A program made the translations under genes and the position numbers. Under the pieces are notes generated by a model that saw only the letters and a program-made list of their open reading frames with translations, ran no database searches and was not told the origin of the DNA. DNA of 64,000 bases from Triticum aestivum (lineage: Eukaryota; Streptophyta; Magnoliopsida; Poales; Poaceae): contig NC_057796.1 in assembly GCF_018294505.1 (NCBI RefSeq), positions 271,014,458 through 271,078,457 of the forward strand, in the 5' to 3' direction. This document shows positions 12,220 to 23,885 of the stretch, in pieces; within the stretch, counting starts at the first letter, position 1; each line of letters opens with the position of its first letter.

Positions 12220-13453
12220 CTATCTACAATCAACATAGACAAGCAAAATACTATCAGGTACTAAGTTCATGATAAATTTAAGTTCAATTAATCATATTAC
12301 TTAAGAACTCCCACTTAGATAGACATCCCTCTAATCATCTAAGTGATCACGTGATCCAAATCAACTAAACCATGTCCGATCATCACGTGAGATGGAGTAG
12401 TTTTCAATGGTGAACATCACTATGTTGATCATATCTGCTATATGATTCACGCTCGACCTTTCGGTCTCAGTGTTCCGAGGCCATATCTGCATATGCTAGG
12501 CTCGTCAAGTTTAACCCGAGTATTCTACGTGTGCAAAACTGGCTTGCACCCATTGTAGATGAACGTAGAGCTTATCACACCCGATCATCACGTGGTGTCT
12601 CGGCACGACGAACTTTGGCAACGGTGCATACACAGGGAGAACACTTTTATCTTGAAATTTAGTGAGAGATCATCTTATAATGCTACCGTCAATCGAAGCA
12701 AAATAAGATGCATAAAGGATAAACATCACATGCAATCAATATAAGTGATATGATATGGCCATCATCATCTTGTGCTTGTGATCTCCATCTCCGAAGCACC
12801 GTCATGATCACCATCGTCACTGGCGCGACACCTTGATCTCCATCGTAGCATCGTTGTCGTCTCGCCAACTATTGCTTCTACGACTATCGCTACTGCTTAG
12901 TGATAAAGTAAAGCAATTACAGGGCGATTGCATTGCATACAATAAAGCGACAACCATATGGCTCCTGCCAGTTGCCGATAACTCCGTACAAAACATGATC
13001 ATCTCATACAATAAAATATAACATCATGCCTTGACCATATCACATCACAACATGCCCTGCAAAAACAAGTTAGACATCCTCTACTTTGTTGTTGCAAGTT
13101 TTACGTGGCTGCTACGGGCTGAGCAAGAACCGTTCTTACCTACGCATCAAAACCACAACGATAGTTCGTCAAGTTAGTGTTGTTTTAACCTTCACAAGGA
13201 CCGGGCTTAGCCACACTCGGTTCAACTAAAGTTGGAGAAACAGACACCCGCCAGCCACGTGTGTGCAAAGCACGTCGGTAGAACCAGTCTCGCGTAAGCG
13301 TACGTGTAATGTCGGTCCGGGCCGCTTCATCCAACAATACCATCGAACCAAAGTATGACATGCTGGTAAGCAGTATGACTTGTATCGCCCACAACTCACT
13401 TGTGTTCTACTCGTGCATATAACATCTACGCATAAACCTGGCTCGGATGCCAC
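12220..13453 (-). other. Element 2 leader and degenerate primer-binding site
   Basis: Non-coding leader. Next to the LTR the minus strand reads TGGCATCCGAGCC (about 13440-13452), a two-mismatch version of the initiator-Met PBS TGGTATCAGAGCC. No open frame of interest. Confidence 0.78.
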
Positions 13454-15180
13454 TGTTGGCAAACGTAGTAATTTCAAAAAAATTCCTACGCGCACGCAAG
13501 ATCATGGTGATACATAGCAACAAGAGGGGAGAGTGTTGTCCACGCACGCGGAAGCGGAAGCGCTAGCACAACGCGGTTGATGTAGTCGTACGTCTTCACG
13601 ATCCGACCGATCCAAGTACGGAACGTACGACACCTCCGAGTTTAGCACACGTTCAGCTCGATGACATCACGCGAACTCCGATCCAGCAGAGCTTCATGGG
13701 AGAGTTCCGTCAGCACGACGGCGTGATGACGGTGATGATGTTGCTACCGACGCAGGGCTTCGCCTAAGCACCGCTATGATATGACCGAGGTGGAATATGG
13801 TGGAGGGAGGCACCGCACACGGCTAAGAGATCAAGAGATCAATTGTTGTGTCTAGTGGTGCCCCCCTGCCCCCGTATACAAAGGAGCAAGGGGGGAGAGG
13901 CGTCCGGCCAAGGAGGGTGCGCCAAGGGGGGAGTCCTACTCCCACCGGGAGTAGGACTCCTCCTTTCCTTGTTGGAGTAGGAGAAGGGAAGGAAGGGAGA
14001 GAGGAGGAGAAGGAAAAAGGGGGGCGCGCCCCCTCCTTGTCCAATTCGGACTAGAGGGGGAGGGGGCGCGGCTTCCCTGGCCGCCCCTCCTCTTCTCCAA
14101 CTAAGGCCCATTAGGCCCAATATACTCCCCGGGGGGTTCCGGTAACCCCCCGGTACTCCGGTAAATGTCTGAAACCTCCCGAAACACTTCCGGTGTCCGA
14201 ACATAGTCGTCCAATATATCGATCTTTACGTCTCGACAATCTCGAGACTCCTCGTCATGTCTGTGGTCATATCCGGGACTCCGAACTACCTTCGGTACAT
14301 CAAAACATAAAAACTCATAATACCGATCGTCACCAAACTTTAAGCGTGCGGACCCTACTAGTTCGAGAACTATGTAGACATGATCGAGACACGTCTCCGG
14401 TCAATAACCAATAGCGGAACCTGGATGCTCATATTGGTTCCCACATATTCTACGAAGATCTTTATCGGTCAAACCGCATAACAACATACGTTGTTCCCTT
14501 TGTCATCGGTATGTTACTTGCCCGAGATTCGATTGTCGGTATCTCAATACCTAGTTCAATCTCGTTACCGGCAAGTCTCTTTACTCGTTATGTAATGCAT
14601 CATCCCGCAACTAACTCATTAGTCACATTGCTTGCAAGGCTTATAGTGATGTGCATTACCGAGAGGGCCGAGAGATACTTCTCCGACAATCGGAGTGACA
14701 AATCCTAATCTCGAAATACGCCAACTCAACAAGTACCTTCGGAGACACCTGTAGAGCACCTTTATAATCACCCAGTTACGTTATGACGTTTGGTAGCACA
14801 CAAAGTGTTCCTCCGGTAAACGGGAGTTGCATAATCTCATAGTCATAGGAACATGTATAAGTCACGAAGAAAGCAAGAGCAACATACTAAACGATCAAGT
14901 GCTAAGCTAACGGAATGGGTCAAGTCAATCACATCATTCTCCTAATGATGTGATCCCGTTTAATCAAATGAAAACTCATGTCTATGGTTAGGAAACTCAA
15001 CCATCTTTGATCAACGAGCTAGTTAAGAAGAGGCATACTAGTGACATTATGTTTGTCTATGTATTCACACATGTATTATGTTTCCGGTAAATACAATTCT
15101 AGCATGAATAATAAACATTTATCATGATATAAGGAAATAAATAATAACTTTATTATTGCCTCTAGGGAAAATTTCCTTCA
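13454..15180 (-). repeat. 5' LTR of element 2
   Basis: 1,727 bp, TGTTGGCAAACG to TTTCCTTCA; on the minus strand it is a canonical TG...CA LTR. It aligns with 6765-8498 nearly end to end. TATA-like GTATACAAAG lies near 13874. The 13-bp inverted repeat seen in the sister LTR is retained around 13929-13959. Confidence 0.92.
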
Positions 15181-15852
15181 CTGGTAAGGTACACATCAAT
15201 AACATGTATATCATATATACCTTTGGTATTGCCGGCCTTCTTATCCGCTAAGTACTTGGGGCAGTTCCGCTTCCAGTGAACGTTTCCCTTGCAATAAAAG
15301 CACTCAGTCTCAGGTTTGGGTCCATGCTTTGGCTTCTTCCCGGCAACTGGCTTACCGAGCGTGGCAACTCCCTTGCCGTCCTTCTTGAAGTTCTTATTAC
15401 CCTTGCCTTTCTTGAAACTAGTCGTTTTATTGACCATCAACACTTGATGTTCCTTTTTGATCTCCACCTCCGCTGATTCAGCATTGAATATACCTCAGGA
15501 ATGGTTTTCTCCATCCCCTGCATATTGAAATTCATCACAAAGCTCTTGTAGCTAGGTGGAAGCAACTGAAGGATTCTGTCAATGACCGCGTCATCTGGGA
15601 GATTAACTCCCAACCGAGACAAGCGGTTGCGCAACCCAGACATTTTGAGTATGTGCTCGCTGACAGAACTATTCTCCTCCATCTTACAACTGTAGAACTT
15701 GTCGGAGACTTCATATCTCTCGACTCGGGAATGAGCTTGGAAAACCATTTTCAGCTCTTGGAACATCTCATATGCTCCGTGCTGCTCAAAACGATTTTGG
15801 AGCCCCGATTCTAAGCTGTAAAGCATGCCGCACTGAACCAGGAAAATCATCA
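15181..15852 (-). pseudogene. Element 1 gag, C-terminal part, between the two inserted elements
   Basis: Gag of the copia UBN2 type continues here after the element 3 insertion point at 15853. Visible features are a capsid-like stretch with SYKSFVMNFNMQGM and a CCHC zinc knuckle (CFYCKGNVHWKRNC, C-x2-C-x4-H-x4-C) near 15300. A one-base frameshift lies near 15480. The following protease continues on the far side of element 2 at 6764. The first 5 bp (15181-15185, CTGGT) are the target duplication of element 2. Confidence 0.88.
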
Positions 15853-18800
15853 TGTGACGCCCCCGATTCAATCGTACACTAATCATGCACGCAAACGTGT
15901 ACGATCAAGATCGGGGACTCACGGGAAGATATCACAACACAACTTAAATAAGTCATACAAGCATCATAATACAAGCCAGGGCCTCGAGGGCTCGAATACA
16001 AGTGCTCGATCATAGACGAGTCAGCGGAAGCAACAATATCTGAGTACAGACATAAGTTAAAGAAGTTGCCATAAGATGGCTAGCACAAACTGGGATATAG
16101 ATCAAAAGAGGCGCATGCCTCCTGCCTGGGATCCTCCTAACTACTCCTGGTCATCGTCAGCGGGCTGCACGTAGTAGTAGGCACCTCCGGTGTAGTAGGA
16201 GTCGTCGTCGACGGTGGCGTCTGGCTCCTGGGCTCCGGCATCTGGTTGCGACAACCAGGTACAAGGGAAAGGGGGAAAAGAGGGAGAAAAGCAACCGTGA
16301 GTACTCATCCAAAGTACTCGCAAGCAAGGAGCTACAGTACATATGCATGGGTATATGTGTACAGGGCCATATCGGTGGATTGAACTGCAGAATGCCAGAA
16401 TAAGAGGGGGATAGCTAATCCTGTCGAAGACTACGCTTCAGGCCACCTCCATCTTGCAGCATGTAGAAGAGAGTAGATGGTAAGTACACCAAGTAGCATC
16501 GTATAGCATAATCCTACCCGGCGATCCCCTCCTCGTCGCCCTGTTAGAGAGCGATCACCGGGTTATATCTGGCACTTGGAAGGGTGTGTTTTATTAAGTA
16601 TCCAGTTCTAGTTGTCATAAGGTCAAGGTACAACTCCGGGTCGTCCTTTTACCGAGGGACACGGCTATTCGAATAGATAAACTTCCCTGCAGGGGTGCAC
16701 CACATAACCCAACACGCTCGATCCCATTTGGCTGGACACACTTTTCTGGGTCATGCCCGGCCGCGGAAGATCAACATGTCGCAGCCCTACCTAGGCACAA
16801 CAGAGAGGTCAGCACGCCGGTCTAATCCTAAGCGCGCAGGGGTCTGGGCCCATCGCCCATTGCACACCTGCACGTTGCGTGGGCGGCCGGAAGCAGACCT
16901 AGCAACCTCCATTACAAAGGAAGTCACGTTACGCGGTCCAATCTGGCGCGCGCCGCTCAGTCGCTGACGTCACGAAGGCTTCGGCTGATACCACGACGTC
17001 GAGTGCCCATATCTTTCCCACGTAGTTGGTTAGTGCGTATAGACCAAATGGCCAGACTCAGATCAAATACCAACAACTCATTAAGCGTGTTATTTTGAAG
17101 TAACCGCGGACGCCGACTAGGGCCAGGCCCACCTCTCACCTAGGTAGTCTCAACCTGCCCTGTCGCTCCGCCACAAAGATCCACCCAGAGGGCCGTCGGG
17201 ACAAAGGTCCTTTCAGCCCCCAATCCGTGAATCACTCGCGGGTGCTCCACGAGCCGAACCGACTTTAGTCACCACATGTATCATGTATAAAGTATATAGT
17301 ATAAACCCGTGATCACCTCCCGAGTGATCACGGCCCGATAGTATAGCACAGCAGACGGACAAGAATGTAGGGCCACTGATGGAAAACTAGCATCCTATAC
17401 TAAGCATGTAGGATTGCAGGTAAAGGTAACAACAGTAGTGGCAAAGACAGGCTATGCAGCAGAATAGGATTAACGGAAAGCAGTAACATGCTACACTACT
17501 CTAATGCAAGAGTATAGAGTAGAATGGACGATATTTGGTGATCAGGGGGGCTTGCCTGGTTGCTCTGGCAAGAAGGAGGGGTCGTCAACAGCGTAGTCGG
17601 TCGGGGCACCAGCAGCGGCGTCGGTCTCGTAGTCTACCGGAGAGAAGAGGGGGAAGAAACAATGAATACAATGCAAACAGATGCATGACAAAGCAAACAG
17701 CGGTGTTAGGTGTGCCCTAACGCGGTAAGAGGTGATACCGGCGAAGGGGGGAAACATCCGGGAAAGTATCCCCGGTGCTTCGCGTATTCGGACAGATGAA
17801 CTAGAGGGGGAAAGTTGCGAGTTCAATATGTTAGGGATGTGTGGCGGACGAACGGGCTGCATATCCGGATTCATCTCGTCTTTCTGAGCAACTTTCATGT
17901 ACAAAGTATTTTCATCTGAGCTACGGTTTATTTTATATTTATTTTAAAAGATTTAAATCACTTTTTAGCATTTATTTAATTATTTTAATCCAACATTATC
18001 CAGAACAGTGCACGCTGACGTCAACATGACGTCAGCAGTCAACAGGGGTGTTGACTGGTCAAACTGACGTGTGGGTCCCGTTCGTCATTGTCACAGATTA
18101 GCTAATCAGAGTTAATTAGTTTTAACTAAGTGTCTAGGTTAATTAACATGATTAATTAGGTTAATTACTTTAGTAATTAACTATTTAAATAATTTATTTA
18201 TTATTTATTAAATTATTTAAAAAAACATTCTGGAGGCGGGGCCCTCCTGTCATTGACCCCAGGGAGCCATAGCGGGTTCTGGGCAGTGGATACGGGGCGG
18301 GCGCCGGGTGCCCGCATACCCGAGCGACCAGGGGGTTGCAGGCGAGGCTGCAGAGGCGGGGTGGTCGCCGGAGCACGGCCACGGCGAGCAAGGCGGCCGC
18401 GTGGGAGGGCAGGGGCGCGTGTAGGGTCGCGCTGGACGCGGTGGCATAGCGCAGGCCGGCGGTCAGCAGTAGGGGCGGCGGGTCTGCAGGCGAGGTGAGA
18501 CGCAGGTGGGGTGCGTGGCAGGGAGGCGCAGGGAGCAGAGCAGCAGCGCTGGCGGGGGTGGCGAGCAGAGCAGGGGCAGATGCGGTCGCGCGGCGATGGG
18601 CCAGCAGAGGCGAGGCGCGGAGCGCGACGATGGAGCGGGAGTGTGCGGTCGGGGTGCCGCGAGCGCGGGCGCAGGACGCGCCCTAGCGCAGCGAGGCGCG
18701 CGCGAGCGCGACGAGCGGGCACGGCGCGTGAGCGGGAGGAGCGGCGAGCGGGGCTTGGCCCGTGCAACGGCGCGGTGAACGGAGCGACGACGCGGGGCGC

Positions 18801-19678
18801 GACGAGCGCGCGCTGGCGGTGCCGGACGAGGTGACGCGCGCGAGAGAGAGAAGGTGGAGGCCATGGCCTCACCGGGGTCGTAGGGTCTGGGCAACGGGTG
18901 TCGAGGAGGGGGTTGGGGACGGCGTGCGTAGGGGGAGGCAGGCCGGCGGGGTAGACGACGAGGTGGCTGAGGCGGTGTTGGCGACGACGGGGCGGTCCTC
19001 GGGTGGCGGCTGGCGGCATAGAAGCCCGATCCCGATCCAGAATTGGATCGGGGGAGGGGGGAAGCAAATGAGTGGGTGGGGGTTCGTGGGGGAAGTGGGC
19101 GAGTGGGGCTAGGGTTTCGGGCGCCCAGGGGGGTAGTAGAGGGCGCGGGTGGGTCGGCCTGGCGGCCCGATAGCGTGCTGGACCGAGGTCCAGCTTGGGG
19201 GGGGGGGGTCTTTCTCCTTTTTCTTTTCTCTTTTGTATTGTTCTATTTTCTATTTTACTTTCAAAAACTTATTCTTTTATACCTTTAATAGATTTTAGTT
19301 CAAATAAAATACAATAATAGTCCCTAAATTAGTATTACTAAATATCCCACTGCCACAAGCAATTTACACATTTTAGAAAGTAGTTTGTATTTGTCTATTA
19401 ATTTACGAGCATTTAATTAATAGTTCTACCACTATTTTATTTATTTTAGTGCATTTAACTACTTTATAACAGTGTGTCTTCTCCACCAATATTTATTATG
19501 AATTACTTGCTACATTTAGAACATTTTAGTTTTGGCTTTTGAAAACTTTTCTAGTTTGACTTTATTTCAAATTTGAATTTGAACGAGTTTTGAATCATCG
19601 CGAGATTATCAACAGTAATCGTGGTGACGTGGCAACATTAGCAGAGGTTTACTGTAGCTTGATTATCCGGGCGTCACA
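15853..19678 (-). repeat. 3' LTR of element 3 (long form)
   Basis: 3,826 bp. Its first ~1.83 kb and last ~60 bp align with the other LTR; the middle (about 17690-19620) is absent there. The long form includes an AT-rich stretch (17930-18220), a very GC-rich block (18230-19215) and another AT-rich stretch (19215-19600). Confidence 0.88.
18230..19215. other. Extremely GC- and CpG-rich block inside the element 3 LTR
   Basis: Almost 1 kb composed largely of GCG/CGC, GGCG and GGGG strings, ending in a G run near 19196-19208, sharply bounded by AT-rich DNA on both sides. Long frames on both strands (for example minus 19067-18213) follow from the lack of A/T and show no domain. It may be the U3 promoter/leader region of the LTR, because GC-rich promoter blocks also occur in element 4's LTR (52440-52930). 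That role is inference. Confidence 0.7.
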
Positions 19679-22600
19679 ATTCTCCTCCACTACAAGAAAT
19701 CTCGTCCCGAGATTTAAGAGGTAGAGCAAGGGGGGAAGGTCTGGTTACGATATTCTAACGAGCGTTCTCGATCTTGGTTGCTCTTCTGAAAGCGGTCGAT
19801 CCATTACATTGATGTCTACATTTCTCTGCTTCAGGTCATCATGATGAAGTCGGCATCCTTTCTTCGGGATCTTCACCGTACTTATGAAAATGATAAGGGG
19901 TAACTCGAAGGAACGAAACTCTGCATGGTTGCTTATTCGATAGATAACATTAGGGAAGGTGGCGAAAAGTAACTCTCGAACTAACACATAAGAAAAGGCC
20001 GAGAGCAAGTAAGAAAGTACCATGAGAAGTTTCAAACGAGTAGGCAATCATTCGAAGCCTGAAACAAAGTGTAAAAGAGGGTCCAGAGCAATGGTAATAA
20101 GTTTTGTGTTTGATCCAGAATAGATCACTAGGCAGGTGGCCCGTGAATTACATACGAAGTCCAGCGCGAGGAATAACTTTGACAATAGGGTCTACAGGAG
20201 AGTCAGGTTTTGATCCTGTGGATCTGTGGTTTATGGGCCCACCATGTGGGTTAAAATTAGGAAGGCGATGACGTCTTACACGATCATGTAAGCAAGGTAT
20301 GTCAGAGGATAGCCTATCAGTTATGTCGGCAACAACATTAGTACCAAGGGCGAGGGACGAAGAGAACCATTTTCCTGCTCGTTGAACGAGGCGGACCAAT
20401 AGGCAAAGTTCTCATCCATCGGTGGCTACCAGAATGTCATCAACAATAGTAACAGGGTCTTGCTGACAGAATTGTACAACGAGGGGTTTACATAAGCAGG
20501 AGAATATTACTACTTAGATCATATAGATCACAAGAAAGGTTAAACCAAACAAGGGAAAGGAAAATATGATTATCAGATTAAACAGAACAATGGAAAGGAA
20601 AATGTGTTAAAACACATATTCCAGGGGAATATCCTTCCCAAGGACAGGTAGAACATGATATCCATGACAGGATATAATGTAGAAAACTCTTTAGGCAGGG
20701 GAGAGAATTTTCATGACATAACCCATACAGCGGTGTTTGGATAATTGAGCAGGAAACATTTAGCATTGGGCTTCAAATGTTCCTGTTGAAAATCAGAGTA
20801 CTATAGACATGCTTCGAGATAGCATTGACATGGTCAACAGGTGAAGATCAGACTTTGGAAACAAAAAGGATCCATCAGGAACAACTTATAGAATAAGTCT
20901 TACAATTTCCTCAGGGAATAATGGATAACCTTGCTAAAATGGAAACTATAACAATAGTTCCTCTCGCCAGGTGTGCTAGGCATGACATCACCTTACCGGG
21001 TCATATAAAGACCAATGTTGTGACTCTTGGAAAATGTTCCAACCATCATATCTGACCAAGATTCAGATCTAATTGGTGTCAGGATACCTCAGGCTTGGGA
21101 TGTCTGAGAAGGAAAGGTGCAACACAATTTGACGAGATGGTGCTGCCAGATTCTCGGGAAATGAACTATGGAAGCAAGTCCCGAATCATGAGTTCATCAT
21201 TAAACCAAGGAGATGATGAGGAGGTAGCTGATGGACTTGGCGACAACTCATCGAGATTCCCTAAAAGATGGATTGAAATTACACAATTATGTGAACAAGG
21301 AGATAACATTTGTCAGATCAATTGATATAATGATGTATGCCCGAGGAGAACATCCACGAGTAAACATTGGTTGAAGGGCGCACCCGAAATATGGGCTTAG
21401 GTAGCATGATCAATGTTAGAATGGTGATTCGATAACCAATACACAAGGAATGAAACTATCATTCATTAACTTACAAGCAATAAGGTTGTTGGAAGTACAT
21501 AATCCAAGCAGTACCGATCACCTGGGTATCTCGGTTAGAATCAACACGTGGACCAAGAAAGAATGGTGATGGTGTGAAGTATCACCATACCAAGAATTCT
21601 TTAGAGGTGGTGAAATTCCCACGACATTCTTGACATAAAAGGTGGTAATATCCAAGGTAAAGAAGAACAATGTTGCGTAGCAATGAACTCACGGTATAAC
21701 ACCAAACACGAACAAGTTTGTGTTGAACTGAAGGCAATAAAGTGGTCGATGATAACACAAATCATCGAGAGGAAAAGGTGGTATTTCTCATCAAGAATTT
21801 GATAGATATCTTGGAAGAGCTCAGGAGGTTGATGATGTTCACGACACATTTGTCGCGAGATTTCATGAAGATGTAATCGATCGGCGATGACGTAAAGTCA
21901 AAGGAATGATGAAGCGAAAGGTTATTGGAACCACGGTTACGACACAAACTCAAAATTAAGCTTGCTGTTCAAGGCGAAATGATACGACGAGGAAGAATGG
22001 CGTAAGGTTATCTCATCGTCGAAAATTATGCTCTGGGAAGAAGGACCAGGTAGCACAGTTAAAATTTAGCACAATGATATAGCCGATCAGGCTAGGAATG
22101 ACTTGAAGGATTATTAAACTCGTAAGCAATGAAAATTACTTAGAGTTATTGAATCGAAGTGCGGAATCGATTCACTTATCGGTGTTCTCGAGTGAAATAA
22201 CTCAGAACCCGGGGGAAATCTGAAATCGGTGAGAAGCAATAATAGATAAAGACTCGTAGGAAGCAACACAGCTCGTTGATATTCTCGAGATACTGGAGGG
22301 TATTACTCGAAGGAAGATTGACATAGGGGTTGCGGAGATGTATTGATCCGCAGAAGACAAGTGTTTTCACTTACTTGAGAAATGGGATCAAGTAGAAAAT
22401 ATGGTCGGAACCACGATTAGAAAGGATCAATTCACAGATACCAGATGATATTATATCAAGGCAATAGTTATTATTACAAGAAGCTTCCATGATAGGATCT
22501 ACATCGTGTCCATGGGCATGAACACAAGTTCAAGGTCGACTCCCACTTCTTCAATGTATAACCTTCCATTCACCTCTCGCTTTTCGAAAATGACATTAGT

Positions 22601-23885
22601 TGTTGAAAGTTTTACCTGGTGCAATACCGGATAAGTATGACCCGTGAAATCTTTCGGGTTCACACAAATAAGGGAAGGCATTGGTTCAACCCATCGGGGC
22701 ATCTTAGGAACCTATACCAGAAATTTTGGAGTAAATAATACAAGCTCGAAAGTAGAGCATGGTTGACAAAGCAGAGGATACAATTTACCAAAGGCATTTT
22801 ATACCCGCGGAAAGGCTCACAAGGTTAATGAATATGAAGGACGATGTCGAATGAAATCCAACAATGAATCTGGTGATCCACAACGGAGCTGATGTGAGTA
22901 TCGGTACTCAATCAGAGGAAGAAAGAATGCAAGGGCATCAGATTATAGAACATCTGAATAATTCGATGCTTAGATAACAAAGGAATTATGATTTCCAAAA
23001 CGAAGGATCAGAAGCAGACGCTCTTAATCAAGGATGGATAAGTTGAATAGACCAGAGGCACAATCAACGACAAATAGTTTGGTCAAGAACCAGCTCATGT
23101 TCAAAATGACATCTGAGTCGGAAGGACGAATTCTAGAATCTGGTTGAGGATTGCGAGCATTTGCAGCATGTTGAATCAGCAGACTCAAAATGAAAATGAT
23201 GAGGGATGCCAATAAGATTACGAGATTTATGGTATTAACCATAACGCAAGCAAGCAGGAATTTCAGGAGCAATAGGCTACTCAGGATTTTTGGAAGACCG
23301 AATGGTATTTCAAAGAATTTTGTGAAATACATGAATCATCTGGGGATGAGCGGATACTCGAAAGTGCGAGAAATTATCTATAGGGGTATTCAGGTGGCAA
23401 AGAACTGCAAGGCAGTAGGTACAAAGTATTCTCGGAACAATAGAGAGAATTTCGGTGTATCTTGTAATAACAAGATCAACTCGGGGTAAAAGTAAGAACG
23501 ACAGGTGTATGTATTCATCCATAGGGATATTTCGGTGGTAGGGAATTGCAAAAGCAACGGGCACAAAGTCTCGAGAGAACATCGGAGAGTATCTTCGGAA
23601 TCCTTCGGTGCACCAAGCAATCATCTGGAGTGAGGGGCTCTCCGGGAGGAAGTAATTACGAGAACCTAGAGTTTAGAGTTAGCAAAATCATTTAACCCGA
23701 ATAGAAGAGAGTTCAGAGTCCCAGAGTATAGGTCGAGGAATAAAAGGTCTTAATACCACCCAATGGCGACGTGGGCCCATAGGCCACACAGCCATGTTAG
23801 TAAAGGTTTTGCAATGACTACACTCAACTTCAGCCAAGGAGTTGGAAAGGGGGATTCCTACAGGCAGTCGGCTCTAATACCAACT
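19679..23885 (-). other. Element 3 interior without coding capacity
   Basis: No gag, protease, RT, RNase H or integrase motif on either strand; stops are frequent. On the minus strand the 3' end reads CTCGGGACGAGATTTCTTG before the PPT, closely matching element 4 at 51897-51916. Internal diverged repeats are visible, for example 23382-23460 against 23520-23610. It is probably a large non-coding RNA template for a non-autonomous element. Confidence 0.8.

Larger units (their letters stand above)
6765..15180 (-). mobile_element. Element 2: complete but degraded Ty1-copia element inserted in element 1
   Basis: 8,416 bp with two full LTRs and perfect 5-bp target duplications (CTGGT at 6760-6764 and 15181-15185). 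The insertion split element 1 between its Gag zinc knuckle and protease active site. It belongs to the same Angela/BARE-type clade as element 1 by protein similarity, but its LTR is a different family (minus strand starts TGAAGGAAAT or a mutant of it). Internal order is PBS, gag, protease, integrase, RT, RNase H, PPT. Several frameshifts and deletions leave no intact polyprotein. Confidence 0.93.

Noticed and set aside
18213..19067. 284-codon minus-strand open frame, plus several overlapping frames on the other strand
   Set aside because: They lie in the GC-saturated block of the element 3 LTR, where stops are rare by composition. The translated sequence is low-complexity Arg/Pro/Ala with no domain.
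19679..23885. Search for a hidden gag or pol in element 3 by reading both strands
   Set aside because: No zinc knuckle, DTG/DSG, YxDD, or HHCC/DDE pattern was found; short frames are not conserved in element 4.
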